The notes: generated from the sequence alone by a model not told the origin. DNA of 64,000 nucleotides from Sulfurovum sp. UBA12169 (GCA_002742845.1 DLUH01000001.1:1-64000), one strand, 5' to 3'; positions 11,471 to 20,797 are shown, counted from the first letter of the stretch. Program-made: numbers and translations.

Positions 11471-11580
11471 TCTACCTTGAAGTAGTAATTCGAATAATAG
11501 CGAAGATATTTTAATTCTACCTTTAAGTAGTATATAAAAAATCAACAAATTTTGATAAATACCACCTTTAAGTAGTAATT
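11471..11580. promoter_or_regulatory. Three phased operator-like elements between norC and the Rrf2 gene
   Basis: Three copies of ACCTTKAAGTAGTA start at 11474, 11519 and 11564, exactly 45 bp apart. The first two are embedded in CTAC-N6-GTAG dyads (half site CTACYT); the third keeps one clean arm. They occupy the divergent intergenic region, so they are the best candidates for the binding sites of the adjacent Rrf2 regulator, controlling nor and possibly its own gene. Confidence 0.7.
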
Positions 11581-11655
11581 GAATAAATTTGCACTACAAT
11601 ACTATAATATACGATAATACACTTAGTGTATAAAACATAAACCTAAAGGATTTGA

Positions 11656-12069
11656 ATGCAATTGAGTGCTACATCACAATATGCTATAAGAATTTTAGTT
11701 TATATGGCAGGCCAAAAAGACCCCCATTCTCTCAATGCCGCCGAATTAGCCGAAACATTACTTATACCCTATAAGTTTCTTGCCAAGATCATGACGTCGC
11801 TTGTAAAGGTGGGCCTGGTAGAATCTATCAGAGGAAAAGAGGGCGGATATAAACTGAAAAAGAAAGCTTCGGAGATCATGGTGGGCGATATTTTGGATGC
11901 ATTTCATGAATCCATAAAGGATGAACAATGCATACTGGGTATAGGATTTTGTAACGGTTTGTGCAAATGTGCTCTCCATGATCAATGGATGGAGCCAAAA
12001 TTTTTGCTGCAAAAAATGTTTAGAGAGTCAAGTTTGGAAGATATCGCCGGACGCGGGTGCAAAAGATAG
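11656..12069 (+). CDS. Rrf2-family Fe-S transcriptional regulator, NsrR-like
   Basis: This 137-aa protein has an N-terminal winged helix (SQYAIRILVYMAG; helix-turn-helix around residues 26-60, ESIRGKEGGYKL wing). Its cysteine cluster is C92-x6-C99-x3-C103-x-C105, followed by ALHDQW, as in iron-sulfur Rrf2 proteins. Because it is divergent from norCB and faces three operator-like repeats, NO sensing through an Fe-S cluster is inferred. The cysteine spacing differs from the usual NsrR pattern (C-x4/5-C-x5-C), so the signal could differ. Confidence 0.82.
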   Translation: MQLSATSQYAIRILVYMAGQKDPHSLNAAELAETLLIPYKFLAKIMTSLVKVGLVESIRGKEGGYKLKKKASEIMVGDILDAFHESIKDEQCILGIGFCNGLCKCALHDQWMEPKFLLQKMFRESSLEDIAGRGCKR

Positions 12070-12106
12070 TGTATGCATCAAGACGATGCATGACCGCTAT
12101 CTTTTT
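12061..12106 (+). terminator. Rho-independent terminator of the Rrf2 gene
   Basis: The outer stem AAAAGATAG/CTATCTTTT and the inner stem ATGCATC/GATGCAT end in a T run. The stop codon of the regulator lies in the left arm. Confidence 0.8.
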
Positions 12107-12188
12107 GCCTGCCCGGAAAGTTCGGCTTTGCATATACCCAATGAAAAATCATTATACTTCGCTTGTTGCTGCGCATCAAACTATTTAT

Positions 12189-12719
12189 CTAGGCTCTAGA
12201 CAGAATTTTTTCTATAGACTCTTTTTTTAAGCGGGCATAATCTTTGCAATATTGCTCACTCTCCATCTCGCAGGCTTTGCCGTAATACTCTAAAGCCTGT
12301 TGTTTGCTTTGCTTGACCCCTTTGCCGTCTTCGTACATGATCCCAAGGTTGGAACATCCTGCAGGGTTTCCGCCATCGCATGCTTTTTGGTAAAATTTTG
12401 CTGCTTTGAAACTATCCTGCTTGACCCCTTTGCCAAAGTCATACATAATGCCAAGATTAGAGTATGCTGTGGCATCCCCGCTGCTAGATGCTTTTTTAAA
12501 GAGTTGGGCTGCTTTTGAATTGTCTTGTTCTACTCCCTTGCCAAGCCGATACATAATCCCAAGATCGGAACATCCTTGCGCTTCTCCGTTATCGCACGCT
12601 TTTTGAAGAAGCTCTATCTTTGTTTGATAATCTTGTGCACTGTATGTTTTTTTTATCTCTCCTGAGTTGTTGCCAAAACAAAAGCCAAGCAGTAAAGCAA
12701 CCAATCCTATTTCTCTCAA
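12189..12719 (-). CDS. Sel1-repeat (TPR-like) secreted protein
   Basis: This about 176-aa protein has three clear Sel1-like repeats with the pattern GC/YSNLGIMYxxGKGVxxD, plus a partial fourth. A TTG start at 12719 is chosen because AGGAG lies 7 bp upstream and it places a hydrophobic signal segment (LREIGLVALLLGFCF) at the N-terminus. Paired cysteines in the repeats (CDNGEAQGC, CDGGNPAGC) suggest an exported, disulfide-bonded HcpA-like protein as known in Helicobacter. The partner is unknown. Confidence 0.75.
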   Translation of the reverse strand: MREIGLVALLLGFCFGNNSGEIKKTYSAQDYQTKIELLQKACDNGEAQGCSDLGIMYRLGKGVEQDNSKAAQLFKKASSSGDATAYSNLGIMYDFGKGVKQDSFKAAKFYQKACDGGNPAGCSNLGIMYEDGKGVKQSKQQALEYYGKACEMESEQYCKDYARLKKESIEKILSRA

Positions 12720-12901
12720 TTTTATTCTCCTTTTTATTGTTGATAAACCCTCTGGGCAATGAAGCCATAGAGTCGCTGCAATTATCATAAATGCTTGAAT
12801 CAAGATCAAGCGTTTATGATTTAATCTTCATCTTTAATTATACACCAAATAGTGGTTATTTGCCAATAAATATGATGACTGCTTGTTCTGTTTGGATCAC
12901 A

Positions 12902-13468
12902 TTATATGACGCGTTTAAAACTTTTAACTATCAAAAAAATGACAAAAACCTCTACAGCAACAAGCAAGAAGTGTAAAAAATAAACCTCTTCTTTGGGATC
13001 GCTGATGCCCCAATACGCAAGCATCTTATAGAAAAGGTAAGATAGTCCCATACCCAAAAGATAGCCTAGTTGTTTGAGTGTATCCACCTGAGATAAAAGC
13101 GTGTCTTTTCCCAGCAAAAGCGTCTCAACTCTTACCAGATAACTTCCAAAGACAAAAGTAACTTGATAGCCCGCATAGATGACCAGTGCGGTTTGGTATG
13201 TATAGGGCTTGAAGAGAAAATAGCATATGGCCAAAAGCAAAATCCCTTCCACAAAAAGAGAAATCCTAAAAAACCATTTTGCAGTCAAGATCATATGGTA
13301 AAGTCTTGCCACCACCAGCATACCTATGGCAAGCACAACACCCCCCAAAGAATAAATGGAAGGTTCCAGGGGGGCATAGAGGATAAAAATAGTTCCTACG
13401 CTCAATCCCAAAAAAAGCGAGTTGAAAAACTTGTAGGGCAGGAACCAAAAAGGGATCAACGTATACAT
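12902..13468 (-). CDS. Multi-pass membrane protein of unknown function
   Basis: This 188-aa protein has about five or six hydrophobic helices (for example LGGVVLAIGMLVVARL and ALVIYAGYQVTFVFGSYLV). I do not recognise a family. The arrangement is reminiscent of half an MFS transporter, with YLVRVETLLL as a loop. It follows the TonB receptor gene on the same strand at 45 bp, so a role in uptake of the same ligand is possible but not shown. Confidence 0.6.
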   Translation of the reverse strand: MYTLIPFWFLPYKFFNSLFLGLSVGTIFILYAPLEPSIYSLGGVVLAIGMLVVARLYHMILTAKWFFRISLFVEGILLLAICYFLFKPYTYQTALVIYAGYQVTFVFGSYLVRVETLLLGKDTLLSQVDTLKQLGYLLGMGLSYLFYKMLAYWGISDPKEEVYFLHFLLVAVEVFVIFLIVKSFKRVI

Positions 13469-13513
13469 TAAAACAATGCCTTCTCTCTTTTGTGAAGCAG
13501 GGGAAGCACCCTG

Positions 13514-15367
13514 CTAAAAACGGTAGGATATTGTACCATAAGCTGCTCTGCCTTCAGCAGTATAATCATAAACAGACCGGTAGTCTTTATCAAAGATATT
13601 TTTGGCATGGATGGAAAGATCGGTATCTTTCGTAATAGGCGTGCTGAAATGAAGATGCCATAAGGTATAGTTTCCTGTTGATACTTCCGAAGCCGGCCAA
13701 GTATTGAAATTCATATCTTTTCTGTTGCCGATATATTGGGCTTCGATGCCGTAATGCATTTTAGAATCCGCATAATAGTCTACAGAAGCATTGAGTGTAT
13801 CTTTGGGACGTCTGAAAAATTCACTGCCGTCATATTTTTCAAATGTAAAGAGATGGGTATAGTTGGCAGAGAATACTGCTCCGATATCCGGCAATCTATA
13901 GGTTGAACTGATTTCCAGCCCTTTAAATTTAGAGGCTCCTTCTACATTGTAGCAAATTGATTGATAGGTATCCGGATCAAAACTATAATCAAAACTATCT
14001 TCCGCCTTATGATCAAAATAAGTTATATTCAGCCACTCTTTGTAGCGTGCATAGATCTCATACCCTTTGGTATAGCTTGGTTTTAGAAGTGTGTCGGGCA
14101 AGGATGTGGCCATTTGGTAGGAACTTGGGGCATCATAGGCAGTATAGTAGTTGGCGCCTGTCACGAAACCGGGCATGGAGGGATGGTCATGTTTGATACC
14201 TATTTTATAGGTAGCTTTATTTTTAAATGTATCATAATCATCATATCTGAGATTGGTTTCGATCAGTGTTGTTTGATTGATAAGATAGGTATTGGATAAG
14301 AAAATGCCTTTATCAAGATAAGAACCGAATTTACTGTCAGAATTATAGGTATATGTACCATCGATATCTTTATATTCTAGACCTAAAATTGTTTTGTTTG
14401 CACCATATTCAAAGGTATTGAGCAAACTGTATTCTTTTATTTTTGCCCGATAATTTCCAATCGCACTGTCATATGCATCACGTTTGTAATCTCCTGTGCT
14501 TGCGTGTAAGTCGAGACGATAGTGTTCCTTTTTAAAACGGTAATCAGCCGCTAGATTTTTCTGGTCTGAATCGGCATGGCTATAGTCATCATTTGGATCT
14601 AAAAGGAAGTAATCATTGTAACCGTCATATTCGGCATTGGTTTTGATGCGATTGCAGTCAAGCATCAATGTGTTGTTTGGATCGAATCTATATCCCAGTT
14701 TGAGGTTGGTATTTTTGTTTTTATATCCGTCATCCTCGGCATCCCTCGGAGCGACAGCTGAAAATCCGTCGGTTTCAAGTACGGAAGCCAGAAGGTGTGC
14801 TGTCAGTTTCTCGTCTTTATAGCCGATATCTGCATCAACGCCCCTGGTCGCATATGAGCCGTAGGTCGCAGCCAAAGAACCGTGAACGCCATCTTTGGGT
14901 GTTTTGGTAATGATATTGATGACGCCTGCGCTGGCATTGGATCCCCAGATGCTGCTTTGTCCGCCTTTAACTATCTCAATCTGTTGAATATTTGCCGTAG
15001 TGAGGTTTTCTAAAAAAGCGCTTCCTTCAATAGTGCTTGGGTCGTTTAGGCGCATACCGTCTAAAAGTACCAGAGTCTGCCCGCTGTTCATTCCTCTGGT
15101 AAAAATTGAGGTCTGCTGTCCTAATCCTCCCGAATGTACTACGGAAATGCCTGCGATATGTTCGATCGCCTCGGCAACGCTTTGATAGCCTTTCTCTTTT
15201 ATCTCTTCGGCGGTAATCACTTCAATGTTGGATGTCGTGTTCTCAATGGATTGTTCGGTTTTGTTTGATGATACGATGGTGATGGGTTCGAGTGTTTCGT
15301 CTGCAAGAAGATTGGCTGCAAGCAGAAGCGCAGGTATGAGGGATAGTTTAATTGTATTGCGATTCAT
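13514..15367 (-). CDS. TonB-dependent outer-membrane receptor, BtuB/siderophore-receptor type
   Basis: This 617-aa protein has a signal peptide (about residues 1-22). A plug domain follows (TTSNIEVITAEEI, QTLVLLDGMRLNDP, IEIVKGGQSSIWGSNASAG, VINIITK), then a 22-strand barrel ending in SYRF. It would import a scarce ligand (cobalamin, heme or siderophore) using TonB energy. The plug resembles BtuB, but I see no cobalamin riboswitch upstream, so the ligand stays open. Confidence 0.88.
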   Translation of the reverse strand: MNRNTIKLSLIPALLLAANLLADETLEPITIVSSNKTEQSIENTTSNIEVITAEEIKEKGYQSVAEAIEHIAGISVVHSGGLGQQTSIFTRGMNSGQTLVLLDGMRLNDPSTIEGSAFLENLTTANIQQIEIVKGGQSSIWGSNASAGVINIITKTPKDGVHGSLAATYGSYATRGVDADIGYKDEKLTAHLLASVLETDGFSAVAPRDAEDDGYKNKNTNLKLGYRFDPNNTLMLDCNRIKTNAEYDGYNDYFLLDPNDDYSHADSDQKNLAADYRFKKEHYRLDLHASTGDYKRDAYDSAIGNYRAKIKEYSLLNTFEYGANKTILGLEYKDIDGTYTYNSDSKFGSYLDKGIFLSNTYLINQTTLIETNLRYDDYDTFKNKATYKIGIKHDHPSMPGFVTGANYYTAYDAPSSYQMATSLPDTLLKPSYTKGYEIYARYKEWLNITYFDHKAEDSFDYSFDPDTYQSICYNVEGASKFKGLEISSTYRLPDIGAVFSANYTHLFTFEKYDGSEFFRRPKDTLNASVDYYADSKMHYGIEAQYIGNRKDMNFNTWPASEVSTGNYTLWHLHFSTPITKDTDLSIHAKNIFDKDYRSVYDYTAEGRAAYGTISYRF

Positions 15368-15699
15368 GGTTTTCCTTATGTATTGAGGTATGAATGATTA
15401 AACATTTTTATCAACAGTTTTTCATAGGACTATTGTAAAAAATGCCGTTTATGCTGTAAAAAAATTAAAAAAAGACAAGGAATTTTTAGGAGGAGAAGTT
15501 TTATACTCTTGGTTCTCATAGGCAATTTGATGGTACTGATGATTGCTGTCAAGAGTACACAGCTTATGCAGCGTAGAGTACATCGCAATGATCGCTAATG
15601 AAAAGTACCGTCTGGTGTAGCCTCGAAGATGTTTCATGGAGCGGATTGTACACAAAGTTCGTTATAATTGTTCTTATTGAGAGATGCCAAAGGAGTGTT
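15368..15699. other. Intergenic region with a promoter for the downstream gene
   Basis: This stretch is AT-rich with no convincing gene. TATAAT at 15663-15668 lies about 32 bp before the GTG start of the next gene and is a good -10 element. A 68-codon open frame on the minus strand overlaps this promoter and shows no coding character. No B12 riboswitch or clear Fur box was recognised upstream of the receptor gene. Confidence 0.5.
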
Positions 15700-16128
15700 G
15701 TGACTTACAGGGAATGGTTTGAATCGCATGGTAAAAAACACAAGGCCGTAATGGAGAGGTTGCAACATTTGAGCGATGATGAAGTGATCGCTTATTTCAG
15801 GTTTGAAAATATGGTGCAAAAGGAGCCCGGGTTTTGTCCGCTATATCAAAAAAATAAAAAATGCCATGATTTGGAGCCGCTTAACTGTTATCTGTGCGCC
15901 TGCCCGAACTTTCGTTTTGACGATAACGGATTTTGCAAAAAAGAAGGCAAGACAGTTTATAGCTATTGTGCCATAGATTCAGCAGAAGGCGGTCTGTTTG
16001 TATCTAAGGACGCGATACACCAAGACTGCACAGGATGCAGTATTCCTCACCGGGAGGCTTATATTGAGCAGCATTTCAAGCGTGATTGGTTTGAGGTGAT
16101 GGCCGATGTGTATAAAATTTCAAACTAA
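15700..16128 (+). CDS. Cysteine-rich conserved protein, possible metal or Fe-S binder
   Basis: The GTG start at 15700 is chosen because AAAGGAG lies 4 bp upstream. The longer frame would run through the -10 element. The product is 142 aa, with ten cysteines grouped as FCPLYQKNKKC, CYLCACPNF, FCKKEG, YC and CTGC. This density suggests a metal or iron-sulfur site. I cannot name the family or function. It lies just before dapD on the same strand. Confidence 0.65.
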   Translation: MTYREWFESHGKKHKAVMERLQHLSDDEVIAYFRFENMVQKEPGFCPLYQKNKKCHDLEPLNCYLCACPNFRFDDNGFCKKEGKTVYSYCAIDSAEGGLFVSKDAIHQDCTGCSIPHREAYIEQHFKRDWFEVMADVYKISN

Positions 16129-16177
16129 AAAAGTATAATTACCCCAAACAATATTGACAAAAAGAGAGGATATGACC

Positions 16178-17365
16178 ATGCAGACAGTCGCATCAACAGA
16201 TGAATTCAAAAAGTTAGTGGCGCAAGTGACGTCACAGGAGGGATATAAAGAGCCTATCGCATTTGGTATCGCCAGAGTCGACAGGGGGCAAAAAAATGCC
16301 GAGAAAATCCTTCAGGCCAATTTTGGAATGATCAACTGGAAAGAGAATTTTGGTTCTGCAGCTGTATGTATCAAGGCACTTCAAGAAGCAAAATGCGAAG
16401 TGGATTTTTCAGGGTCTGAATTTGTTGCAACGATCAATGACAGTTTTGTAGCCAATGCCATGGCCGCATTTGCTCCTTATTTGGATGAGGCGGCAGGCGA
16501 CGCTCACAAAAATGTGCAAGTGATCAAAGCGTTGTCTGCCATGGAGGATATAGGCAAAAATTTCAGGATCGTTTTTTTGTTTGAAGATACCAATCCTGCA
16601 AGTGTTGAAGCAGTCTACTTGAAACTTTATGCGCTTTCCTTGGGCAAGGCAAAGCTTAGAAGTATCAATCTCAATGGAGCTTTTGGTATTTTAAGCAATG
16701 TGGCATGGGTGGGCAATACGCCATACGAACTTGAGTATTTAAGAGATCGCGAAATAGAGATGAAATTAAGCGGCATATTCCCTGTTGTAGATGCCGTGGA
16801 TAAATTTCCAAGGTATTTGCAGCATGTCATCCCCGCCGAGAATACGCGTATCCTGGAAGCTTCCAAGGTAAGAATGGGTGCACAGCTTGCAGCAGGCACG
16901 ACGGTAATGCCCGGAGCGTCCTATATCAATTTTAATGCGGGTACATTGGGGCCTGTAATGGTAGAAGGGCGCATCTCTTCCTCGGCAGTCGTAGGATCCG
17001 GTTCGGACGTAGGGGGGGGTGCCAGTATCCTCGGTGTGCTTTCAGGAACTGACGGCAATCCTATCAGTATCGGCGAAAATACTTTGCTTGGAGCCAATTC
17101 GGTGACAGGGATTCCGCTTGGAGACGGCTGCATCGTGGATGCGGGTATCACCATCTTAGCAGGAACAAAGATCAAAATTGCATCCGCGGAGCTCGAAAAG
17201 ATAAAAGCAGCCAATCCTTCAGCCGGCCTTGAGACAAAAACCACCTTTAAAGGAAAAGAGCTTCAGGGGCTTAACGGCATTCATTTTAGACACGACTCTT
17301 TAACAGGTGAGATTGTCGCCAGAAGAAGCACGAGAGAAGTGAAACTTAATGCGGATTTGCATTAA
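16178..17365 (+). CDS. dapD: Tetrahydrodipicolinate N-succinyltransferase (long form)
   Basis: This about 395-aa enzyme transfers succinyl from succinyl-CoA to tetrahydrodipicolinate in lysine/meso-DAP synthesis. The C-terminal half shows left-handed beta-helix hexapeptides (GPVMVEGRISSSAVVGSGSDV, split by short turns; ISIGENTLLGANSV; CIVDAGITILAGTKI). The long N-terminal domain is typical of Campylobacterota DapD. The start at 16178 gives a 7-bp spacing from AGAGAGGA; an ATG 6 bp upstream is the alternative. A run of eight G residues lies in the coding region near 17012-17019. Confidence 0.92.
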   Translation: MQTVASTDEFKKLVAQVTSQEGYKEPIAFGIARVDRGQKNAEKILQANFGMINWKENFGSAAVCIKALQEAKCEVDFSGSEFVATINDSFVANAMAAFAPYLDEAAGDAHKNVQVIKALSAMEDIGKNFRIVFLFEDTNPASVEAVYLKLYALSLGKAKLRSINLNGAFGILSNVAWVGNTPYELEYLRDREIEMKLSGIFPVVDAVDKFPRYLQHVIPAENTRILEASKVRMGAQLAAGTTVMPGASYINFNAGTLGPVMVEGRISSSAVVGSGSDVGGGASILGVLSGTDGNPISIGENTLLGANSVTGIPLGDGCIVDAGITILAGTKIKIASAELEKIKAANPSAGLETKTTFKGKELQGLNGIHFRHDSLTGEIVARRSTREVKLNADLH

Positions 17366-17380
17366 GATAAAGGGCAATGG

Positions 17381-17614
17381 GTGAACGAAGAGGAACTTCT
17401 CAAAAAAGTGACGCTGCTGGGCATTTTGAAAAAAAAGCCTGACGAGACGCTTAATGATGTGATGCTGATGCTTGTTGATACGGGCATGTACACTCTCAAA
17501 GAAGCAAAACAGGTTTTTAAAGAACTTAAAGCTCAGATGTATCTCCTGGATGGTCAGCTGACATTAAAAGGTATTACTGCGGCAAAAGCTGCAGAATTGG
17601 AGTTTAAACAATAA
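17381..17614 (+). CDS. Small conserved hypothetical protein
   Basis: This 77-aa acidic/helical protein with a GTG start follows AAAGGG. The sequence is soluble and amphipathic (VTLLGILKKKPDETLND, MYTLKEAKQVFKELKAQMY). No family is recognised. It lies between dapD and the S4-domain gene with 15 bp and 1 bp spacing, so it is probably co-transcribed with them. Confidence 0.6.
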   Translation: MNEEELLKKVTLLGILKKKPDETLNDVMLMLVDTGMYTLKEAKQVFKELKAQMYLLDGQLTLKGITAAKAAELEFKQ

Positions 17615-17615
17615 C

Positions 17616-17909
17616 ATGCGTGTAGATAAATGGTTAAGTGCAGTCAATGTGGTCAAACGACGTACGGTAGCTACGGATATGCTTAAAAGCGGTGTGGTGT
17701 ATGTTAATGGCATGCAGGCCAAAGCATCCAAAAATATTGTAATGGGCGATGTGGTAACGATAGAGTATCTCAAGGGTGCCAAATCCTATCGGGTGCTTAA
17801 AATTCCTGCGACCAAAACGATCCCTAAAAGTCAAAAAGACGAATATGTAGAAGAGATAGACAATGCAATGCAAAAAGGAGAAGAAGATGAATGTCAGAGC
17901 ACAATTTGA
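17616..17909 (+). CDS. S4-domain RNA-binding protein, Hsp15-like
   Basis: This 97-aa protein begins with a full S4 RNA-binding domain (MRVDKWLSAVNVVKRRT, MLKSGVVYVNGMQAKASKNI, GDVVTIEYL). The size and layout match the HslR/Hsp15 group, which binds stalled or dissociated 50S subunits. Its 3' end overlaps the start of trpD by about 20 bp, which implies coupled translation. Confidence 0.85.
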   Translation: MRVDKWLSAVNVVKRRTVATDMLKSGVVYVNGMQAKASKNIVMGDVVTIEYLKGAKSYRVLKIPATKTIPKSQKDEYVEEIDNAMQKGEEDECQSTI

Positions 17910-18879
17910 AAGATTATTCAATAACGAAATGAGCCAAGAGGAGGGGCGCCGGTTTCTTGTAGATCTCAGACAAAAGGGAGAAACTTTTGAGGATATCGCG
18001 GCCGGGGCTGCCGTGATGCGCGAACACTCCATCAAGCTTCCGCTTTCAAATGCTTTAAGACAAAAAGCAATTGATGTAGTAGGAACGGGGGGAGACAAGA
18101 TAGGAAGTTTCAATATCTCATCTACCGTGTCACTTTTGCTCGCTTCGCTGGGATGCATGGTTGCCAAGCATGGGAGCAGAAACGTCACAAGCGTTTCAGG
18201 TGCCGCTGATGTGCTTGAGGCACTCGGGATCAACCTTGATCTTTCGGTTGAAAATCAGATGAAAATGCTTGAAGAGACAGGGTTTTGTTTTATTTTTGCG
18301 ATGAATCACCATCCTGCGATGAAACATATTATGCCTATACGAAAATCTATAGACTACCATACTATTTTCAATATTTTAGGGCCATTAAGCAGCCCGGCAG
18401 GGGCAAGAAAATATCTGCTGGGTGTGTTTGATCCCAGTCATGTCAAACGTATTGCCGATGCGCTTTTGGAGCTCGATACGATAAGAGCTCTTGTGGTAAG
18501 CAGCCATGACGGCATGGATGAGATCTCTCTTGCCTGCAGAACTTCGTTTGCCTATTTGGAAGACAACCGCATTTTGGAAGGTGAGATCAATCCTGAAGCC
18601 CTTGGATTCAACTACGCACCCAAAGAAGCGATACTGGGCGGGAATGCGCATGTAAATGCACAAATTACCAGAGATATTTTTTCAGGAAAAGAGCAAGGGG
18701 CCAAAAGAGACATTGTGGTGCTTAATGCGGCTTTTGCTCTTTTTGTGGAAGGAAATGTGCGAGATATACAAGAAGCAATAGTGATGGCAAAAGAGGCGAT
18801 TGACAGCAAAAAAGCACTGGCGCATCTGGACAGGATTGTCAAAATGAGCCGACAATTATCAGATGAAATCAAGCAATAG
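17887..18879 (+). CDS. trpD: Anthranilate phosphoribosyltransferase
   Basis: This 330-aa enzyme joins anthranilate and PRPP in tryptophan synthesis. Motifs include VVGTGGDKIGSFNISS (PRPP-binding GTGGD), AKHGSRNVTSVSGAADVLEALG and the MNHHPAMKHI substrate segment. The start at 17887 is chosen from AAAGGAGAAGAAG immediately upstream. It overlaps the S4 gene. No other trp genes are in the window, so the gene is dispersed here. Confidence 0.92.
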   Translation: MNVRAQFERLFNNEMSQEEGRRFLVDLRQKGETFEDIAAGAAVMREHSIKLPLSNALRQKAIDVVGTGGDKIGSFNISSTVSLLLASLGCMVAKHGSRNVTSVSGAADVLEALGINLDLSVENQMKMLEETGFCFIFAMNHHPAMKHIMPIRKSIDYHTIFNILGPLSSPAGARKYLLGVFDPSHVKRIADALLELDTIRALVVSSHDGMDEISLACRTSFAYLEDNRILEGEINPEALGFNYAPKEAILGGNAHVNAQITRDIFSGKEQGAKRDIVVLNAAFALFVEGNVRDIQEAIVMAKEAIDSKKALAHLDRIVKMSRQLSDEIKQ

Positions 18880-18891
18880 CGATCCTTATTT

Positions 18892-19302
18892 ATGAAAGAA
18901 ATCAGAGCATCGCTTGGTCAATTGGATAAGGTAGTTGCCTATCTTGAGAAGCGTTTGCCTCAAAACTGTATTGTTTTTTTACGCGGAGACTTGGCTGCAG
19001 GTAAAACCACGCTTACACAGGCAATTGCGAAATCAAGAGGGGTAGAGGGGGAGGTAACTTCCCCTACTTTTTCTTTGCAGCACTGTTACGGAAATAATCT
19101 TTACCATTATGATCTTTATCGGCTGGACCATGAAACGTTTATGCAAATGGGACTTTTTGAGGAGTTTGAAAAAGAGGGGTGGCACATGATAGAGTGGGGC
19201 AGTGATGCGCTTTGGAATTTTTTAAAAAATGTCGGATATCATTTGGTATTGATCAGCATTGAACCCGATGATCACAATAGAAGATACAGGATAGAAACAT
19301 AA
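18892..19302 (+). CDS. tsaE: TsaE, ATPase of tRNA threonylcarbamoyladenosine synthesis
   Basis: This 136-aa P-loop protein has Walker A GDLAAGKTT (residues 28-36), a TSPTFSL switch segment and the HYDLYRLD motif typical of TsaE/YjeE. It works with TsaB and TsaD in t6A37 formation. The end overlaps the start of lptB by 1 bp (TAATG). Confidence 0.92.
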   Translation: MKEIRASLGQLDKVVAYLEKRLPQNCIVFLRGDLAAGKTTLTQAIAKSRGVEGEVTSPTFSLQHCYGNNLYHYDLYRLDHETFMQMGLFEEFEKEGWHMIEWGSDALWNFLKNVGYHLVLISIEPDDHNRRYRIET

Positions 19303-20024
19303 TGCATAAACTTGAAGCCAAACATCTCTCAAAGACGATCAAGAAAACCAAAATTGTTCATGATATTTCTTTGGTGGTAAAAAGCAAAGAGATCGTAGGA
19401 CTTCTGGGGCCTAACGGCGCGGGTAAAACCACCTCATTTTATATGGTATGCGGCTTGACGGGCACAACCGGAGGAGAAGTTTTTTTAGATGGCCATGATA
19501 TCACAAAGCTCCCTCTTAGCAGCAGAGCCAAACTGGGCATAGGCTATCTTCCTCAAGAATCAAGCATCTTTAAAGACCTGACGGTCGAAGAAAATCTTCT
19601 TATTGCAGCTGAGGCGCTAAACCTGTCCAAGGAGACTATCGGGCCCCGAATAGAAAAATTGCTCGAAATTTTTAACATAGAACCTATTCGCAACCGAGAA
19701 GGAATACGTCTAAGCGGCGGAGAGCGAAGAAGGGTTGAGATAGCAAGAGCATTGGTTGGCGAGCCGAAATTTTTATTGCTCGATGAGCCTTTTGCGGGAG
19801 TGGACCCCATCGCTGTTTTGGACATACAAAATATTATCAGGCAGCTTGTTGAGCTGGATATGGGAATTTTGATTACCGATCATAATGTGCGTGAAACATT
19901 GGGGATTTGCGACAGGGCTTACGTGATGCGAAGCGGAGAGATGCTCGCATCAGGCACCAGCGAAGAGATAGCCCACGATAAAAATGTGCGCAGATACTAT
20001 CTTGGGGAGCATTTTACATTTTGA
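19302..20024 (+). CDS. lptB: LptB, ATPase of the LPS export ABC transporter
   Basis: This 240-aa ABC ATPase has Walker A GPNGAGKTT (residues 36-44), Q-loop YLPQESSIF, signature LSGGERRRVE, Walker B FLLLDEPFAGVD and switch His in DHNVRE, all in the LptB-specific form. It drives lipopolysaccharide extraction from the inner membrane with LptFG. The LptFGCA genes are not in this window. Confidence 0.92.
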   Translation: MHKLEAKHLSKTIKKTKIVHDISLVVKSKEIVGLLGPNGAGKTTSFYMVCGLTGTTGGEVFLDGHDITKLPLSSRAKLGIGYLPQESSIFKDLTVEENLLIAAEALNLSKETIGPRIEKLLEIFNIEPIRNREGIRLSGGERRRVEIARALVGEPKFLLLDEPFAGVDPIAVLDIQNIIRQLVELDMGILITDHNVRETLGICDRAYVMRSGEMLASGTSEEIAHDKNVRRYYLGEHFTF

Positions 20025-20797
20025 TGCAGCAGAGTTTCGGCAAGGTCAATGCAAAAGAGCTTAAGCAGCTTTTGGACCGCGAAGTTGAAAATCGCAATCA
20101 TAACGCCGAACTCTCCTATGCCAGACCGGATCCTCTTTTGATTGCTTCACGTTATAAGGATGAATCTATTGCTCTTGTTTGTGCCTTGTTTGCTTACGGA
20201 AATGCTCACAGCATTGTTGCATTTTTAGACAGTTTGAATTTTTCTTTGCTTCAAAAAGAGGAAGAAAAGATAAAAACAATGCTGACAAAACACTATTATC
20301 GTTTTCAAAAAAATGAAGATGTCACAGCGTTGTTTATAGCTTTAAAGCGCCTAAAAGAGGTGGATACAATAGAGAATTTTTTTTATGAGGGGTACAAAAA
20401 AGAGGAAAATATACTGGAGGGATTATGGCATTTTATCACCGCGCTGAAAGCGATTTATCCGCATAAAAGCTACGGATACGGCTTTCTCTCGGGCAATCTG
20501 CCCAAAACGTTGAGTCAGGCGGGGACCTACAAGCGCTATTTGATGTATTTGCGCTGGATGGTGCGAAAAGATGCACTCGATATGGGATTGTGGAAAAAAA
20601 TAGATAAAAAAGATTTACTGATTCCGTTGGATACACATACGTTTCATGTGTCAAGAAAACTGGGTCTTCTTAAGCGCAAAAGTTATGACATGAAAGCGGT
20701 TTTAGAGTTGACCGGCACATTAAAAAAGTTTGACAGCAAAGATCCTGTCAAATATGATTTTGCACTTTATCGTCTGGGGCAGGAAAAAAGAGTGTAA
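20024..20797 (+). CDS. Conserved hypothetical protein, TIGR02757/DUF2400 family
   Basis: This 257-aa soluble protein carries the family-like N-terminal segment [28 protein letters not shown] and, later, [21 protein letters not shown] and [16 protein letters not shown]. These helical segments resemble a DNA-glycosylase-like helix-hairpin-helix layout, as seen in this family. The function is unknown. ATG overlaps the lptB stop (TGATG). Confidence 0.8.
   Translation: MQQSFGKVNAKELKQLLDREVENRNHNAELSYARPDPLLIASRYKDESIALVCALFAYGNAHSIVAFLDSLNFSLLQKEEEKIKTMLTKHYYRFQKNEDVTALFIALKRLKEVDTIENFFYEGYKKEENILEGLWHFITALKAIYPHKSYGYGFLSGNLPKTLSQAGTYKRYLMYLRWMVRKDALDMGLWKKIDKKDLLIPLDTHTFHVSRKLGLLKRKSYDMKAVLELTGTLKKFDSKDPVKYDFALYRLGQEKRV

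Noticed and set aside
15368-15600. Cobalamin riboswitch upstream of the BtuB-like receptor gene
   Set aside because: I found no B12-box-like conserved core or the expected multi-stem arrangement. The leader is short and AT-rich.
15449-15655. 68-codon minus-strand frame
   Set aside because: It overlaps the -10 element of the downstream gene, has no ribosome-binding site and has random-like composition.
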